From: Flavobacteriaceae bacterium
GTDB lineage: Bacteria > Bacteroidota > Bacteroidia > Flavobacteriales > Weeksellaceae
NCBI GenBank assembly: GCA_031289875.1
Contig: JAITOO010000200.1
Coordinates: 1 to 10,500, forward strand
DNA length: 10,500 bases
Direction of reading: 5' to 3'
How positions within the stretch are numbered: position 1 is the stretch's first letter; each line of letters begins with the position of its first letter. The notes under the pieces were generated by a model. It was not told the DNA's origin. It saw only the letters and a list, made by a program, of their open reading frames with translations, and made no database searches. Below are positions 1 to 7,627 of this stretch, piece by piece. Made by a program: the position numbers and the translations under genes.

Positions 1-81
1 CTTGAAAGTAGGGGAATATTTTTCTCCGACTTCAAAATATTGTTTGGGTCTTTTGCCGAAAATTTCTTCGTCGTTGCTCAT
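1..81 (-). CDS. Unidentified protein, N-terminal fragment (runs off the left edge)
   Basis: The minus strand reads ATG at 81-79 and stays open for 27 codons to the window edge. The peptide starts MSNDEEIFGKRPK and continues with QYFEVGEKYSPTFK. It is hydrophilic and charged, with no signal peptide in the visible part. I do not recognise the family and 27 residues are too few to assign a function. A TACCTTTA sequence on the minus strand (108-101) lies about 20 bases before the ATG. It is one mismatch from the Bacteroidota -7 element, which gives modest support to this start. The gene points away from the rest of the window and probably belongs to a different unit. Confidence 0.5.
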   Translation of the reverse strand, partial: MSNDEEIFGKRPKQYFEVGEKYSPTFK

Positions 82-100
82 ACTTTTATTTTTTAGGGCT

Positions 101-108
101 TAAAGGTA
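101..108 (-). promoter_or_regulatory. Possible -7 promoter element for the left-edge gene
   Basis: The minus strand reads TACCTTTA, which matches TAnnTTTG at all but the last base and lies about 20 bases before the ATG at 81. The stretch further upstream (109-180) is very A+T rich. I see no clear -33 TTG box, so this call is tentative. Confidence 0.3.
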
Positions 109-212
109 TGAATTATAAATAATATAAATAATTTAAATAAAAAAAATTATTTAATATCACTACTGATCGAGTAAAATATTAAAAAAAAGGGCGTTTTCCA
201 TAGAGGTATCAC

Positions 213-258
213 CCCTTGTCGTACCTTTGTTGTGCAAACAATAAAAAGACGACAAGGG
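213..258. repeat. 10-bp perfect inverted repeat around an old promoter
   Basis: The arms CCCTTGTCGT (213-222) and ACGACAAGGG (249-258) are perfect reverse complements separated by 26 bases. A smaller nested hairpin, TTGTT (227-231) and AACAA (237-241) with a 5-base loop, lies inside. The right arm overlaps the first codons of the decayed transposase reading frame and the left arm touches a TAnnTTTG promoter-like element. It probably belonged to the leader of the original insertion sequence. I cannot tell whether it was a terminal repeat, a regulatory hairpin or chance. Confidence 0.5.
222..229 (+). promoter_or_regulatory. -7 promoter element, probably of the dead transposase
   Basis: TACCTTTG matches the Bacteroidota -7 consensus TAnnTTTG exactly and lies about 20 bases before the first recognisable transposase codons. 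No good -33 TTG box is seen at the expected spacing. Whether it still fires is unknown. Confidence 0.4.
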
Positions 259-518
259 CAAAGATAGCGAGAAAAAATTAGTCGGTCAGCTGAAAAAAAG
301 CGAGACGAAAAGAGGGTGTAAGTTTTGAAGAATTTTACGCATTTGATTCGACAAATATCAGGCTGTTTTCAGACGTAATGAAGGGAGTTGGACGCAACCC
401 GAAAGGCGAAAGCAAGAAAAAAGAAAACTATACCATTAGAAAGTTACAATGGACAAATCAGATATTTTCTTGCACGTTTCAGGCGTAAAAAAGTGTTATT
501 CTAAAAGTGTTGAAATGA
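245..518 (+). pseudogene. Decayed IS4-type DDE transposase remnant
   Basis: Three fragments in the same order as an IS4-family transposase lie here without an intact frame. Codons 254-292 read KGKDSEKKLVGQL, like the N-terminus of Bacteroidota members (KGK then a VGQ motif). After a frame change, 315-422 reads GVSFEEFYAFDSTNIRLF then SDVMKGVGRNPKGESKKK. This is the first catalytic block: the Asp of FDST is the first D of the DDE triad, and the GVGRNPKG stretch follows it in this group. Codons 447-515 read QWTNQIFSCTFQA, a stop, then KSVILKVLK, resembling the later KWT-Q-IFFVTR-KK block. The intervening parts of an intact transposase (about 300-400 residues in all) are missing, so the gene has suffered internal deletions, a frameshift and a stop. 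The match rests on recalled family motifs, not on a search. No target-site duplication or terminal repeats could be fixed. Confidence 0.65.
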
Positions 519-589
519 TGACTTATTCTTTGCTTTTAATTGATGGCTAAAGAAATAAAATATCTATGCAAATTTACTAAGCCCAAATT

Positions 590-1771
590 TTATTCCGCTA
601 TTTCATACCCTTTCGTTTTTGAGAAAGCAATGATTGACGAGTTAATGGCTTTGCCCAAATCGTCTGCGCCGGTGTCGGTGTCTGTTTTCTTCATTTCGGC
701 ATCAATGTAGGCTTGGCGTTGTTTGGCAAGTTCGCTGATTTCGCTTTGAATTTTGCTGCGCTCGGCTTGCTTTTCTTTCACAATCGCTTCGATTTCGACT
801 TTCGATTTGCCTTTGTATTCTTTCGGCATCTCGCTCTCTTTTAAATTTTTGATGGCATTTTTATCTTTTTCGTATTTATCCACCAAATCCCATGAGTCGT
901 TTTTATAAACGGCTTTCGATTTGCTTATTGCACGGCTCACTTTGTTTTCTTTTGAAATGCTTCCGGCATTACTATCTTGTGCTGCTTGATTGGCTGTTCT
1001 TTCTTCTGCAAGTACGCCATAACCGATGTAGGTGTTGTTCAGTATGGTGTTGCACGCGTCAATTCGGTCATCGTAGGGCGTTACAATATAGCGTATTTTG
1101 GCATCACTGTCAATGTTAAAATATTTGCCCTCGCCGCGCGTAGCGCCGTCTTGCCACAGTTCGCTGATGCCCAGCTCGCGGTTTCCACAGTAAATCGTAT
1201 TCACATAAATACCTTTGCCCAAAGCAGCAGCAACAGATTCTTTGTACGAAACACCGCCCTGATTAAATTCTTCGTTTCCTGCAATATAAATCAGTTTCAT
1301 ATCCGACTCCTGCGTTCCCCAATCAATGTCGCTCACCGCGCGTTGAATAACCGCCCCGCAATATTCCAAACCGCCGTTGGTGCGCAGTGCAAAGAGTTTT
1401 TCGGACAGTAAATCAAGGTCATTGTTCATTGGCGTAACCTGACGAATAAAATTTTCTGCTTTCGACAAACCATCGTTACCGTATTCATAAAGCGAGATTT
1501 CGATACTCGGCGTTACACCTTTGTATTTCAGTGTGGTCAGCGTATTCACAATGTCCCACAGCCGCGATTTGGCTTGGTCAATCAGCCCGTCCATACTGTT
1601 GGAAGTGTCCAGCAACAGGGCAACTTGAATTTTGGTACTGTCCTTCGCAGGGATATTGTTTGTTTGTTGAGATGTAGTTTGCTCATCTACTATGGTTTGC
1701 GATTTCGTGTTGTACGTATATAGTGCAAAAATCACTGCCAGCATTGCCGACAAAAAAGATATTTTTTTCAT
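590..1771 (-). CDS. Exported von Willebrand factor A (VWA) domain protein
   Basis: The chosen start at 1771 gives 393 residues beginning MKKISFLSAMLAVIFALY, a clear signal peptide with probable cleavage after about residue 25 (KSQ/T). An in-frame ATG 16 codons upstream (1819) would put extra residues before the signal and is less likely. A linker of about 20 residues precedes the VWA domain (about 47-250). Its metal site (MIDAS) starts with DTSNS (Asp55, Ser57, Ser59) and continues with Thr131 in LRTNGG. The third motif, usually an Asp, is here the AGNEEF stretch (164-169), a variant I recall from a bacterial VWA subfamily. A motif with NTYIGYG and NQAAQDSNA (246-269) follows. Residues about 296-360 are rich in Lys/Glu and probably form a coiled coil. 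The protein likely acts in the periplasm or on the surface, binding a partner through the metal site; its role is unknown. It stands alone, divergent from ugd. Confidence 0.85.
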   Translation of the reverse strand: MKKISFLSAMLAVIFALYTYNTKSQTIVDEQTTSQQTNNIPAKDSTKIQVALLLDTSNSMDGLIDQAKSRLWDIVNTLTTLKYKGVTPSIEISLYEYGNDGLSKAENFIRQVTPMNNDLDLLSEKLFALRTNGGLEYCGAVIQRAVSDIDWGTQESDMKLIYIAGNEEFNQGGVSYKESVAAALGKGIYVNTIYCGNRELGISELWQDGATRGEGKYFNIDSDAKIRYIVTPYDDRIDACNTILNNTYIGYGVLAEERTANQAAQDSNAGSISKENKVSRAISKSKAVYKNDSWDLVDKYEKDKNAIKNLKESEMPKEYKGKSKVEIEAIVKEKQAERSKIQSEISELAKQRQAYIDAEMKKTDTDTGADDLGKAINSSIIAFSKTKGYEIAE

Positions 1772-1978
1772 AATATTCAAGTTTATGTCATTTTTAATTA
1801 AAACGAAAAAAAGGTGCATAATATTTTACTGATGCAAAAAAGATTTTTAGAAAGCAGATGAGCCCCACGTAGGTGTCAAATTGGGTTGTTGTTGTTCGCA
1901 CAATTAATTAGAATCCAGTCCGTTCAACTCAAAAAACGCCTTCAAAGAAACCTAATCCGGTAACTTAAAAATAAATCG

Positions 1979-1986
1979 TATCTTTG
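1979..1986 (+). promoter_or_regulatory. -7 promoter element of the ugd-rmlB-rmlA-ABC operon
   Basis: TATCTTTG matches the Bacteroidota -7 consensus TAnnTTTG and ends 23 bases before the ugd ATG, implying a leader of roughly 15-20 bases. I see no convincing -33 TTG box. The same 8-mer precedes the genes at 7301 and 8899. Confidence 0.65.
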
Positions 1987-2009
1987 TACATTAATTTTGC
2001 AGAGAAAAA

Positions 2010-3335
2010 ATGAACATTACAATCGTAGGCACAGGTTATGTAGGGCTGGTTTCCGGAACGTGTCTGGCAGACTTGGGACACACTGTATATTGTGTCGATA
2101 TAAATGAAGAAAAAGTAAAAATGATGCAAAATGGGCAAGTTCCCATTTACGAACCTCAGTTGGAAGAAGTTTTTTTACGGAATATCAAGGGCGGGAGATT
2201 GGTTTTCACTTCCAAATTGAGCGAAGTCATCACAAAATCACACGTCATTTTTTTGGCGTTACCGACGCCTCCGGGCGAAGACGGCTCGGCGGATTTGTCT
2301 TACGTTCTGTCGGTTGCCGGACAAATCGGGGAGTTGATGACAGATTATACCGTGATTGTGAACAAAAGTACCGTTCCTGTCGGCACTTCCGAAAGGGTGA
2401 AAAGTCTGGTCAAATCCAAAACTGATGTGCCTTTTGACGTGGTTTCCAATCCTGAATTTCTGCGCGAAGGCTACGCCGTCGAAGACTTTATGAAACCCGA
2501 AAGAATCATCGTCGGAGCGTCTTCTCAAAAGGCTTTCGAGATTATGAGGAAAGTGTACCAGCCTTTGATAAATGCAGGCATCAGACTTATCGAAATGGAC
2601 GAAAAGTCCTCAGAATTAACTAAATATGCGTCAAATTCTTTTCTAGCTACGAAAATCACTTTTATGAATGAAGTTGCCAATTACTGCGAAAAAGTCGGCG
2701 CAAATGTCGATAAAGTTCGCTTGGGAATGGGGTCAGACGAGAGAATTGGAAACCGTTTTTTGTTTCCCGGAATCGGTTACGGCGGAAGTTGTTTTCCGAA
2801 AGACGTTAAAGCTCTGATAAAGAGTGGGAAAGAAGTGGGTTTTGACTTTGAAATTTTAAATTCCGTAGAGGAAGTCAATCAAAATCAAAAGACGATTTTA
2901 GTTCCTGAAGTAGAAAAATATCTCGGTGGACTGAGGGGAAAACATATCGCTTTGTGGGGGCTGGCTTTCAAGGAAAACACCGACGATATTCGCGAGGCTT
3001 CATCGCTGGAAATCATTGATAAACTGCTGAATGCGGGCGCAACCGTTACGGCGTACGACTCCATTGCAGCAAACAACGTGAAAAAACTTTTAGGCGGCAA
3101 GATTTCTTATGCCGAAAACATGTACGATTGCGTGCAAGATGCTGATGCACTTATTATTGCAACCGAGTGGGGCGAATTTAGAAGTCCCCATTTCCATATT
3201 TTGGAAAAGAAAATGAAAAACAAAGCCATTTTTGACGGACGAAACCTCTACGATACGGACGAAGTCGCTTCTCACGGATTTTTCTACAAGTCTATCGGGC
3301 GAAAAACGATGAGTAATCAGGAACTGAATTTATGA
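2010..3335 (+). CDS. ugd: UDP-glucose 6-dehydrogenase
   Basis: This cytosolic enzyme oxidises UDP-glucose to UDP-glucuronate with two NAD+, supplying uronic-acid or derived sugars for surface polysaccharides. The 441 residues are the usual length. The N-terminal NAD-binding domain opens with GTGYVGL (7-13). NKSTVPVGT (118-126) and NPEFLREG (147-154) are substrate-domain signatures. The catalytic cysteine is Cys261 in GIGYGGSCFPKD (255-265 region). The C-terminal domain carries FKENTDDIREASS (320-332), typical of UDP-glucose and GDP-mannose dehydrogenases. A GDP-mannose or UDP-ManNAc dehydrogenase is possible but fits less well. The start is supported by the -7 element 23 bases upstream. The stop overlaps the rmlB start by 4 bases (ATGA), so the two are translationally coupled. 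The last ten or so residues (RKTMSNQELNL) look like a non-conserved tail. Confidence 0.93.
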   Translation: MNITIVGTGYVGLVSGTCLADLGHTVYCVDINEEKVKMMQNGQVPIYEPQLEEVFLRNIKGGRLVFTSKLSEVITKSHVIFLALPTPPGEDGSADLSYVLSVAGQIGELMTDYTVIVNKSTVPVGTSERVKSLVKSKTDVPFDVVSNPEFLREGYAVEDFMKPERIIVGASSQKAFEIMRKVYQPLINAGIRLIEMDEKSSELTKYASNSFLATKITFMNEVANYCEKVGANVDKVRLGMGSDERIGNRFLFPGIGYGGSCFPKDVKALIKSGKEVGFDFEILNSVEEVNQNQKTILVPEVEKYLGGLRGKHIALWGLAFKENTDDIREASSLEIIDKLLNAGATVTAYDSIAANNVKKLLGGKISYAENMYDCVQDADALIIATEWGEFRSPHFHILEKKMKNKAIFDGRNLYDTDEVASHGFFYKSIGRKTMSNQELNL

Positions 3336-4381
3336 AAAAAACAATCATCATAACAGGCGGCGCAGGATTTATCGGGTCGCACGTTGTTCGGGAATTTTCG
3401 ATAAAATATACTGATTATCAAATTATTAACCTCGATGCACTAACTTATGCAGGAAATCTCGAAAACCTGAAAGACATCGAAAACAAACCGAATTACCATT
3501 TTGAAAAGGCAGACATTACAGACGAAAATAAAATCAATGAAATTTTCCAAAAATACCAGCCCGACGGAGTGATTCATTTGGCGGCGGAATCTCATGTGGA
3601 CAGGTCGATTTCCTCGCCTTTAGATTTTGTAAAAACCAACGTTCTCGGCACGGCAAATCTGCTGAATGCAGCAAAAAGCCTTTGGAACGGAAATTTTGAA
3701 GGCAAGCGTTTTCACCATGTTTCCACTGACGAAGTTTTCGGTTCGCTTGGCGCAACAGGATTTTTCACCGAAGAAACAAAATACGACCCACATTCGCCGT
3801 ATTCTGCTTCCAAAGCAGCTTCCGACCATTTTGTACGCGCTTACGGCGACACTTTCGGGCTGCCGTTTGTCATTACAAATTGTTCAAATAATTACGGACC
3901 CAATCATTTTCCCGAAAAACTCATTCCGCTGATGATTTATAATATTCTTAACCATAATGCGTTGCCTGTTTATGGGGACGGAAATTATACGCGCGATTGG
4001 CTTTTCGTCATCGACCACGCCAAAGCGATAGACCTCGTTTTCCACGAAGGAGAAAATGGCAAAAACTACAACGTAGGCGGCTTTAACGAGTGGAAAAATA
4101 TAGACTTGGTTAAACTTTTGTGCAGATTGATGGACAAGAAACTTGGCGGTTCCGAAGGAGATAGCGAAAAACTCATTACCTTCGTGAAAGACCGTCCGGG
4201 ACACGATTTGCGCTATGCAATAGATGCAACGAAAATCAACAAGGAACTTGGCTGGAAACCTTCCGTAACTTTTGAAGAAGGCTTGGCAAAAACGATTGAC
4301 TGGTATTTGGAAAATCAGGAATGGCTGAAAAATGTAACCAGCGGAGAGTATCAAAAATATTACGAAAAACAATATAATTAA
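3332..4381 (+). CDS. rmlB: dTDP-glucose 4,6-dehydratase
   Basis: RmlB converts dTDP-glucose to dTDP-4-keto-6-deoxyglucose using bound NAD+, the branch point for rhamnose and many amino- or deoxy-sugars. It is a cytosolic extended short-chain dehydrogenase of 349 residues, the expected length. The NAD-binding motif TGGAGFIG is at 8-15. DALTYAGNLENL (35-46) and HLAAESHVDRS (82-92) are family signatures. The catalytic set is Thr132, Asp133 and Glu134 in STDEVFG, plus Tyr157 and Lys161 in YSASK. NNYGPNHFPEK (186-196) and VKDRPGHDLRYAID (285-298) are further RmlB hallmarks. The start overlaps the ugd stop. The next gene, rmlA, follows after 45 bases and makes its substrate. rmlC and rmlD, often neighbours, are absent here. 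Confidence 0.96.
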   Translation: MKKTIIITGGAGFIGSHVVREFSIKYTDYQIINLDALTYAGNLENLKDIENKPNYHFEKADITDENKINEIFQKYQPDGVIHLAAESHVDRSISSPLDFVKTNVLGTANLLNAAKSLWNGNFEGKRFHHVSTDEVFGSLGATGFFTEETKYDPHSPYSASKAASDHFVRAYGDTFGLPFVITNCSNNYGPNHFPEKLIPLMIYNILNHNALPVYGDGNYTRDWLFVIDHAKAIDLVFHEGENGKNYNVGGFNEWKNIDLVKLLCRLMDKKLGGSEGDSEKLITFVKDRPGHDLRYAIDATKINKELGWKPSVTFEEGLAKTIDWYLENQEWLKNVTSGEYQKYYEKQYN

Positions 4382-4426
4382 TGGACATTTCAAAACTCAA
4401 TCAATCAACTACTTAACCAATAGACA

Positions 4427-5284
4427 ATGAAAGGAATAATACTTGCAGGCGGTTCGGGCACAAGACTTTACCCTTTAACAATCTCGGTAAGCAAGCAGCT
4501 AATGCCGGTTTACGATAAACCCATGATTTATTATCCGCTCTCAATCCTTATGTTTTCGGGGATTCGGGAAATTTTAATCATTACCACGCCGCAAGACCAA
4601 GAGGCTTTCAAAAAACTTTTAGGAAGCGGGTCGCAGGTCGGGTGCCGCTTTGAATATAAAGTTCAGCCCCGTCCGGACGGCTTGGCGCAGGCGTTTATTT
4701 TGGGCGAAGATTTCATCGGGAAAGATTCCGTAGCGCTCGTTTTGGGCGATAATATTTTCTACGGAAACGGGCTTCCTCAATTATTGGAAAGCAAAGTCAA
4801 TGTAAAAGGCGGCTGTGTTTTCGCTTACCCCGTTTCCGACCCCGAAAGATACGGCGTGGTGGAATTTGACGAAAACTACAAAGCCATTTCCATCGAAGAA
4901 AAACCCGAAAATCCAAAATCCAATTATGCTGTTCCCGGATTGTATTTTTACGATAATTCTGTGGTGGAATATGCCAAAAACCTGAAACCTTCGCCCAGAG
5001 GTGAATTGGAAATTACGGATATTAACAAAATTTATCTCGAAAAAGGGCAATTGGAAGTCGGCGTGATGTCGCGCGGAACGGCTTGGTTGGACACGGGAAC
5101 TTTCGATTCTTTACACGACGCATCGGAATTTGTAAAAGTTTTGGAAAAACGGCAGGGCTTCAAAATTTCGTGCATTGAAGAAATTGCCTATAAAAAAGGA
5201 TTCATCAATAAAGAACAACTTCTGGTTTCTGCCGAAAAATACGGAAAAAGCGGCTATGGAACTTATTTGGAAGGGTTGATTTAA
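4427..5284 (+). CDS. rmlA: Glucose-1-phosphate thymidylyltransferase
   Basis: RmlA joins glucose-1-phosphate and dTTP to give dTDP-glucose and pyrophosphate, the step before RmlB. The 285 residues match the usual short RmlA form. The nucleotide-binding loop [11 protein letters not shown] is at 8-18, followed by [17 protein letters not shown] (23-39). VLGDNIFYG (105-113) carries the metal-binding Asp108. [20 protein letters not shown] (157-176), LEITDIN (194-200) and [10 protein letters not shown] (216-225) complete the signature set. Such enzymes are normally tetramers inhibited by dTDP-rhamnose; whether that holds here depends on the end product. It sits 45 bases after rmlB and 8 bases before the ABC exporter gene, so it is probably co-transcribed with both. 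Confidence 0.96.
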   Translation: MKGIILAGGSGTRLYPLTISVSKQLMPVYDKPMIYYPLSILMFSGIREILIITTPQDQEAFKKLLGSGSQVGCRFEYKVQPRPDGLAQAFILGEDFIGKDSVALVLGDNIFYGNGLPQLLESKVNVKGGCVFAYPVSDPERYGVVEFDENYKAISIEEKPENPKSNYAVPGLYFYDNSVVEYAKNLKPSPRGELEITDINKIYLEKGQLEVGVMSRGTAWLDTGTFDSLHDASEFVKVLEKRQGFKISCIEEIAYKKGFINKEQLLVSAEKYGKSGYGTYLEGLI

Positions 5285-5292
5285 ATAGAAAA

Positions 5293-7092
5293 ATGTCTCA
5301 AAAGAAGAATCAAAAAGAAAAGACGCCAAAATTTTCGTTAGGGTATTTTAAATATTTTTATCAATTCATTGGTAATCATATATTTACGTACTTATTTTTA
5401 AATTTTCTTATTGGTTTTTTGGACGCCATAGGTATCACTTTGTTTGTGCCTCTTTTGGCTTTGGCAACAGGCACTGAAGCAGGCGGGTCGCTTGGGGAAA
5501 TGCAATTTGTGATAGATAAGATGAACGCATACGGCATCGTGCTGAATCTGGCTATCTGCTTGGCTATGATGGTATCTGTCTTTTTGGTAAAAGGTTTTTT
5601 CTATTACATCAGAATTGTTTATTTCGGCTATATCCGAAGGCTTGCTATCCGAAATATCAGAATAAAGTTGATAAACAATTTCGGAAAACTAAGCTACGAG
5701 GGTTTTACGCACTTTGATATCGGTCGCATTCAAAGTGACATGACGACAAGCGTTGATAGAATAGGTAATGCGATGACCTTTTATTTCTATGTTTTTCAAG
5801 ATATTATCATGATATTCGCCTATTTGTTTATGGCGGTTACGCTGAATTGGCAGTTTTCTATTTTGGTCGTTATCGGAGGCTATCTTACGAATTTTATTTA
5901 TAATTATATCAATAAAATCACTAAAGAAATCTCCAAAAAAAATGTCAGGTTGAGTTTTAATTTCATGGGAAATCTCGTTCAGTCCATCCAAAATTTCAAA
6001 TATCTGAAAGCAACGAATTATTTCAATATTCTTCGTTTAAAATTAATATCCAATATTTTGGAAGGCAATAAACTTGATTTCCGCCAATCAAAAATAAATG
6101 CACTTTCGGAAGGCTTGCGCGAACCTCTGATTATCATTGTGATTTCTGCAGTTATGCTGATGGAATATTATATTTTCAAGCAGGGTATTGCCTCCATGAT
6201 GGTCGGTCTGCTAATGTTTTATAGGTGTTTAGGTTGTTTGGTTACTGTGCAGCGTTCGTGGAACAATTTTCTTGCCACATCTGCAAATATAGAATCTGTA
6301 GATGATATTTTAGAAGATTTCAGAGAATTTAAAGAGCCTGAATTTTCCGATGAAATCACAGAAATTGACGATATTGAAGTGAAAAATGTAAAAGTTCAAT
6401 TCGACAGCAAAGTCGTTCTGCAAGATATAAATTTTCATATTCCAAAACTTTCTTCCGTTGCTTTTGTGGGCGAAAGCGGCGCAGGGAAAACCACTTTGGC
6501 AAATGTGATCTGCGGTTTGCAATTTCCACATTTGGGCGGAGTTTATACTAATGGAAAAAATATTTACGAAACCAACTTGGATTCTTACCGAAGCAAAATC
6601 GGCTACATTACGCAAGAACCTGTAATTTTCAACGATACTGTTTTTAATAACATCACTTTTTGGCAACCCCAAACACCTGAAAATTTAGAGAAATTCCACA
6701 GAGTTCTGCATATGGTTTCCATGTATGATTTCGTTGGCGGACTTGATAAAAAAGGAGACGCCATGCTGGGACACAGCGGAATTCTCGTTTCCGGCGGACA
6801 AAAACAGCGAATTTCCATAGCGCGCGAACTTTATAAGGACGTAGATTTGCTCATCATGGACGAAGCGACCTCCGCTCTGGATTCTGAAACCGAACAGCAC
6901 ATCAAACAAAGTATTGACATGTTGCAGGGAAAATTCACAATAGTCATCATTGCCCACCGCCTTTCCACCATAAAAAATGTAGATAAAATTCACCTTTTGG
7001 AAGAAGGAAAAATCACAGGAAGCGGAAATTTTCAAGAACTAAAAGAAAAGTCCGAAAAATTCAGCAGAATGGTTGCTATGCAGGAGTTGTAA
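5293..7092 (+). CDS. ABC exporter, fused permease and ATPase (MsbA/PglK-like)
   Basis: This 599-residue half-transporter should work as a homodimer in the inner membrane. Residues 25-330 hold about six membrane segments, with clear ones near 30-57, 83-112, 165-183, 187-205 and 277-315. The ATPase domain spans about 360-599. It has Walker A GESGAGKTT (393-401), Q-loop Gln441, signature VSGGQKQR (499-506), Walker B DLLIMDE (518-524) with catalytic Glu524, D-loop SALD and switch His555. All catalytic residues are present, so it should hydrolyse ATP. Its place directly after ugd, rmlB and rmlA (8-base gap) suggests that it flips a lipid-linked oligosaccharide, as PglK does in Campylobacter. A lipid A exporter (MsbA) or a peptide exporter cannot be excluded from sequence alone. 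No peptidase domain is fused. The first about 18 residues are Lys-rich and cytosolic. Confidence 0.88.
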   Translation: MSQKKNQKEKTPKFSLGYFKYFYQFIGNHIFTYLFLNFLIGFLDAIGITLFVPLLALATGTEAGGSLGEMQFVIDKMNAYGIVLNLAICLAMMVSVFLVKGFFYYIRIVYFGYIRRLAIRNIRIKLINNFGKLSYEGFTHFDIGRIQSDMTTSVDRIGNAMTFYFYVFQDIIMIFAYLFMAVTLNWQFSILVVIGGYLTNFIYNYINKITKEISKKNVRLSFNFMGNLVQSIQNFKYLKATNYFNILRLKLISNILEGNKLDFRQSKINALSEGLREPLIIIVISAVMLMEYYIFKQGIASMMVGLLMFYRCLGCLVTVQRSWNNFLATSANIESVDDILEDFREFKEPEFSDEITEIDDIEVKNVKVQFDSKVVLQDINFHIPKLSSVAFVGESGAGKTTLANVICGLQFPHLGGVYTNGKNIYETNLDSYRSKIGYITQEPVIFNDTVFNNITFWQPQTPENLEKFHRVLHMVSMYDFVGGLDKKGDAMLGHSGILVSGGQKQRISIARELYKDVDLLIMDEATSALDSETEQHIKQSIDMLQGKFTIVIIAHRLSTIKNVDKIHLLEEGKITGSGNFQELKEKSEKFSRMVAMQEL

Positions 7093-7278
7093 AATTTCAC
7101 ACAAGGTTATCAGGGTTTTTTAGGATTCAAGATATAATTCAAGCAGCTAATTTATTTATAAATTATTATGTATCAATGAATTAAATAAAATATTTCACAA
7201 ATGTAATTATGCTTAATATCAGAATTGAACTTATTTTTAAATAGATTTTCAGCTATATGATAGTCTCAATAAAATAAT

Positions 7279-7286
7279 TATCTTTG
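7279..7286 (+). promoter_or_regulatory. -7 promoter element of the mazG-like/aroA pair
   Basis: TATCTTTG matches TAnnTTTG and ends 14 bases before the ATG at 7301, giving a very short leader. The 208-base gap before it (7093-7300) is A+T rich and otherwise shows nothing I can name. The promoter separates this pair from the upstream sugar operon. Confidence 0.6.
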
Positions 7287-7300
7287 TCCAAAATTAAAAA

Positions 7301-7627
7301 ATGTCCTTAAAAGAAACGCAGGTACAGGTAGATGGCTGGATTAAAGAATACGGAGTGCGCTATTTCAACGAATTGACCAACATGGCACAGCTCACGGAAG
7401 AAGTCGGCGAGGTGGCAAGAATCATTGCGAGGCGGTACGGAGAGCAGTCGGAAAAGGAATCGGACAAAGGCAAAGATTTGGGGGCGGAATTGGCGGACGT
7501 GATTTTCGTAACGGTCTGTTTGGCAAACCAAACGGGCGTTGATTTGGAACAGGCGTTTCAAATCAACATGAAAATGAAGACGTTGCGGGACAAAGAAAGA
7601 CATCAAAACAATGAAAAACTGAAATGA
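7301..7627 (+). CDS. MazG-like nucleotide pyrophosphohydrolase
   Basis: This is a 108-residue, single-domain all-alpha NTP pyrophosphatase of the MazG superfamily. Such proteins hydrolyse nucleoside triphosphates, often damaged or non-canonical ones, to the monophosphate and pyrophosphate with Mg2+. The metal-binding pattern is present: EEVGE (Glu34, Glu37) in helix 2, and ELADV (Glu63, Asp66) about 26 residues later, the typical ExxE...ExxD layout. The length fits the short MazG-like group rather than the two-domain E. coli MazG. The C-terminus is a charged tail. Its stop overlaps the aroA start by 4 bases, so the two are co-translated. The substrate cannot be told from sequence. Confidence 0.85.
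   Translation: MSLKETQVQVDGWIKEYGVRYFNELTNMAQLTEEVGEVARIIARRYGEQSEKESDKGKDLGAELADVIFVTVCLANQTGVDLEQAFQINMKMKTLRDKERHQNNEKLK

Larger units (their letters stand above)
82..589. other. 508-base stretch without an intact gene
   Basis: Bases 82-180 are an A+T-rich spacer upstream of the left-edge gene. Bases 213-518 hold the inverted repeat, promoter-like element and transposase remnant described separately. Bases 519-589 are a short A+T-rich tail after the VWA gene, which ends here from the other strand. I saw no rho-independent terminator or RNA gene in it. Confidence 0.6.

Noticed and set aside
449..550. 33-codon frame starting ATG within the transposase remnant
   Set aside because: It runs in a different frame across the decayed third block, and the block's family-like residues are in the other frame.
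977..1411. 144-codon plus-strand frame opposite the VWA gene
   Set aside because: It is the antisense shadow of a well-supported gene with signal peptide and MIDAS motifs; its own product shows no recognisable domain.
1772..1819. Upstream ATG giving a 16-residue N-terminal extension of the VWA protein
   Set aside because: The extension would place residues before a typical Lys-Lys-hydrophobic signal peptide that begins naturally at the downstream Met (1771).
3884..4393. 169-codon minus-strand frame opposite rmlB
   Set aside because: Its hydrophobic look comes from reading the complement of the rmlB codons; rmlB is fully supported by motifs.
4381..4416. 11-codon reading frame between rmlB and rmlA (MDISKLNQSTT), overlapping the rmlB stop
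   Set aside because: Too short, with no family match and no sign of a leader-peptide or attenuator structure; probably spacer.
7148..7165. AT-only palindrome (8-bp arms, 2-base centre) after the ABC exporter gene, as a terminator
   Set aside because: It contains no G-C pairs and no following U-tract in a convincing position; such palindromes are expected by chance in A+T-rich spacers.
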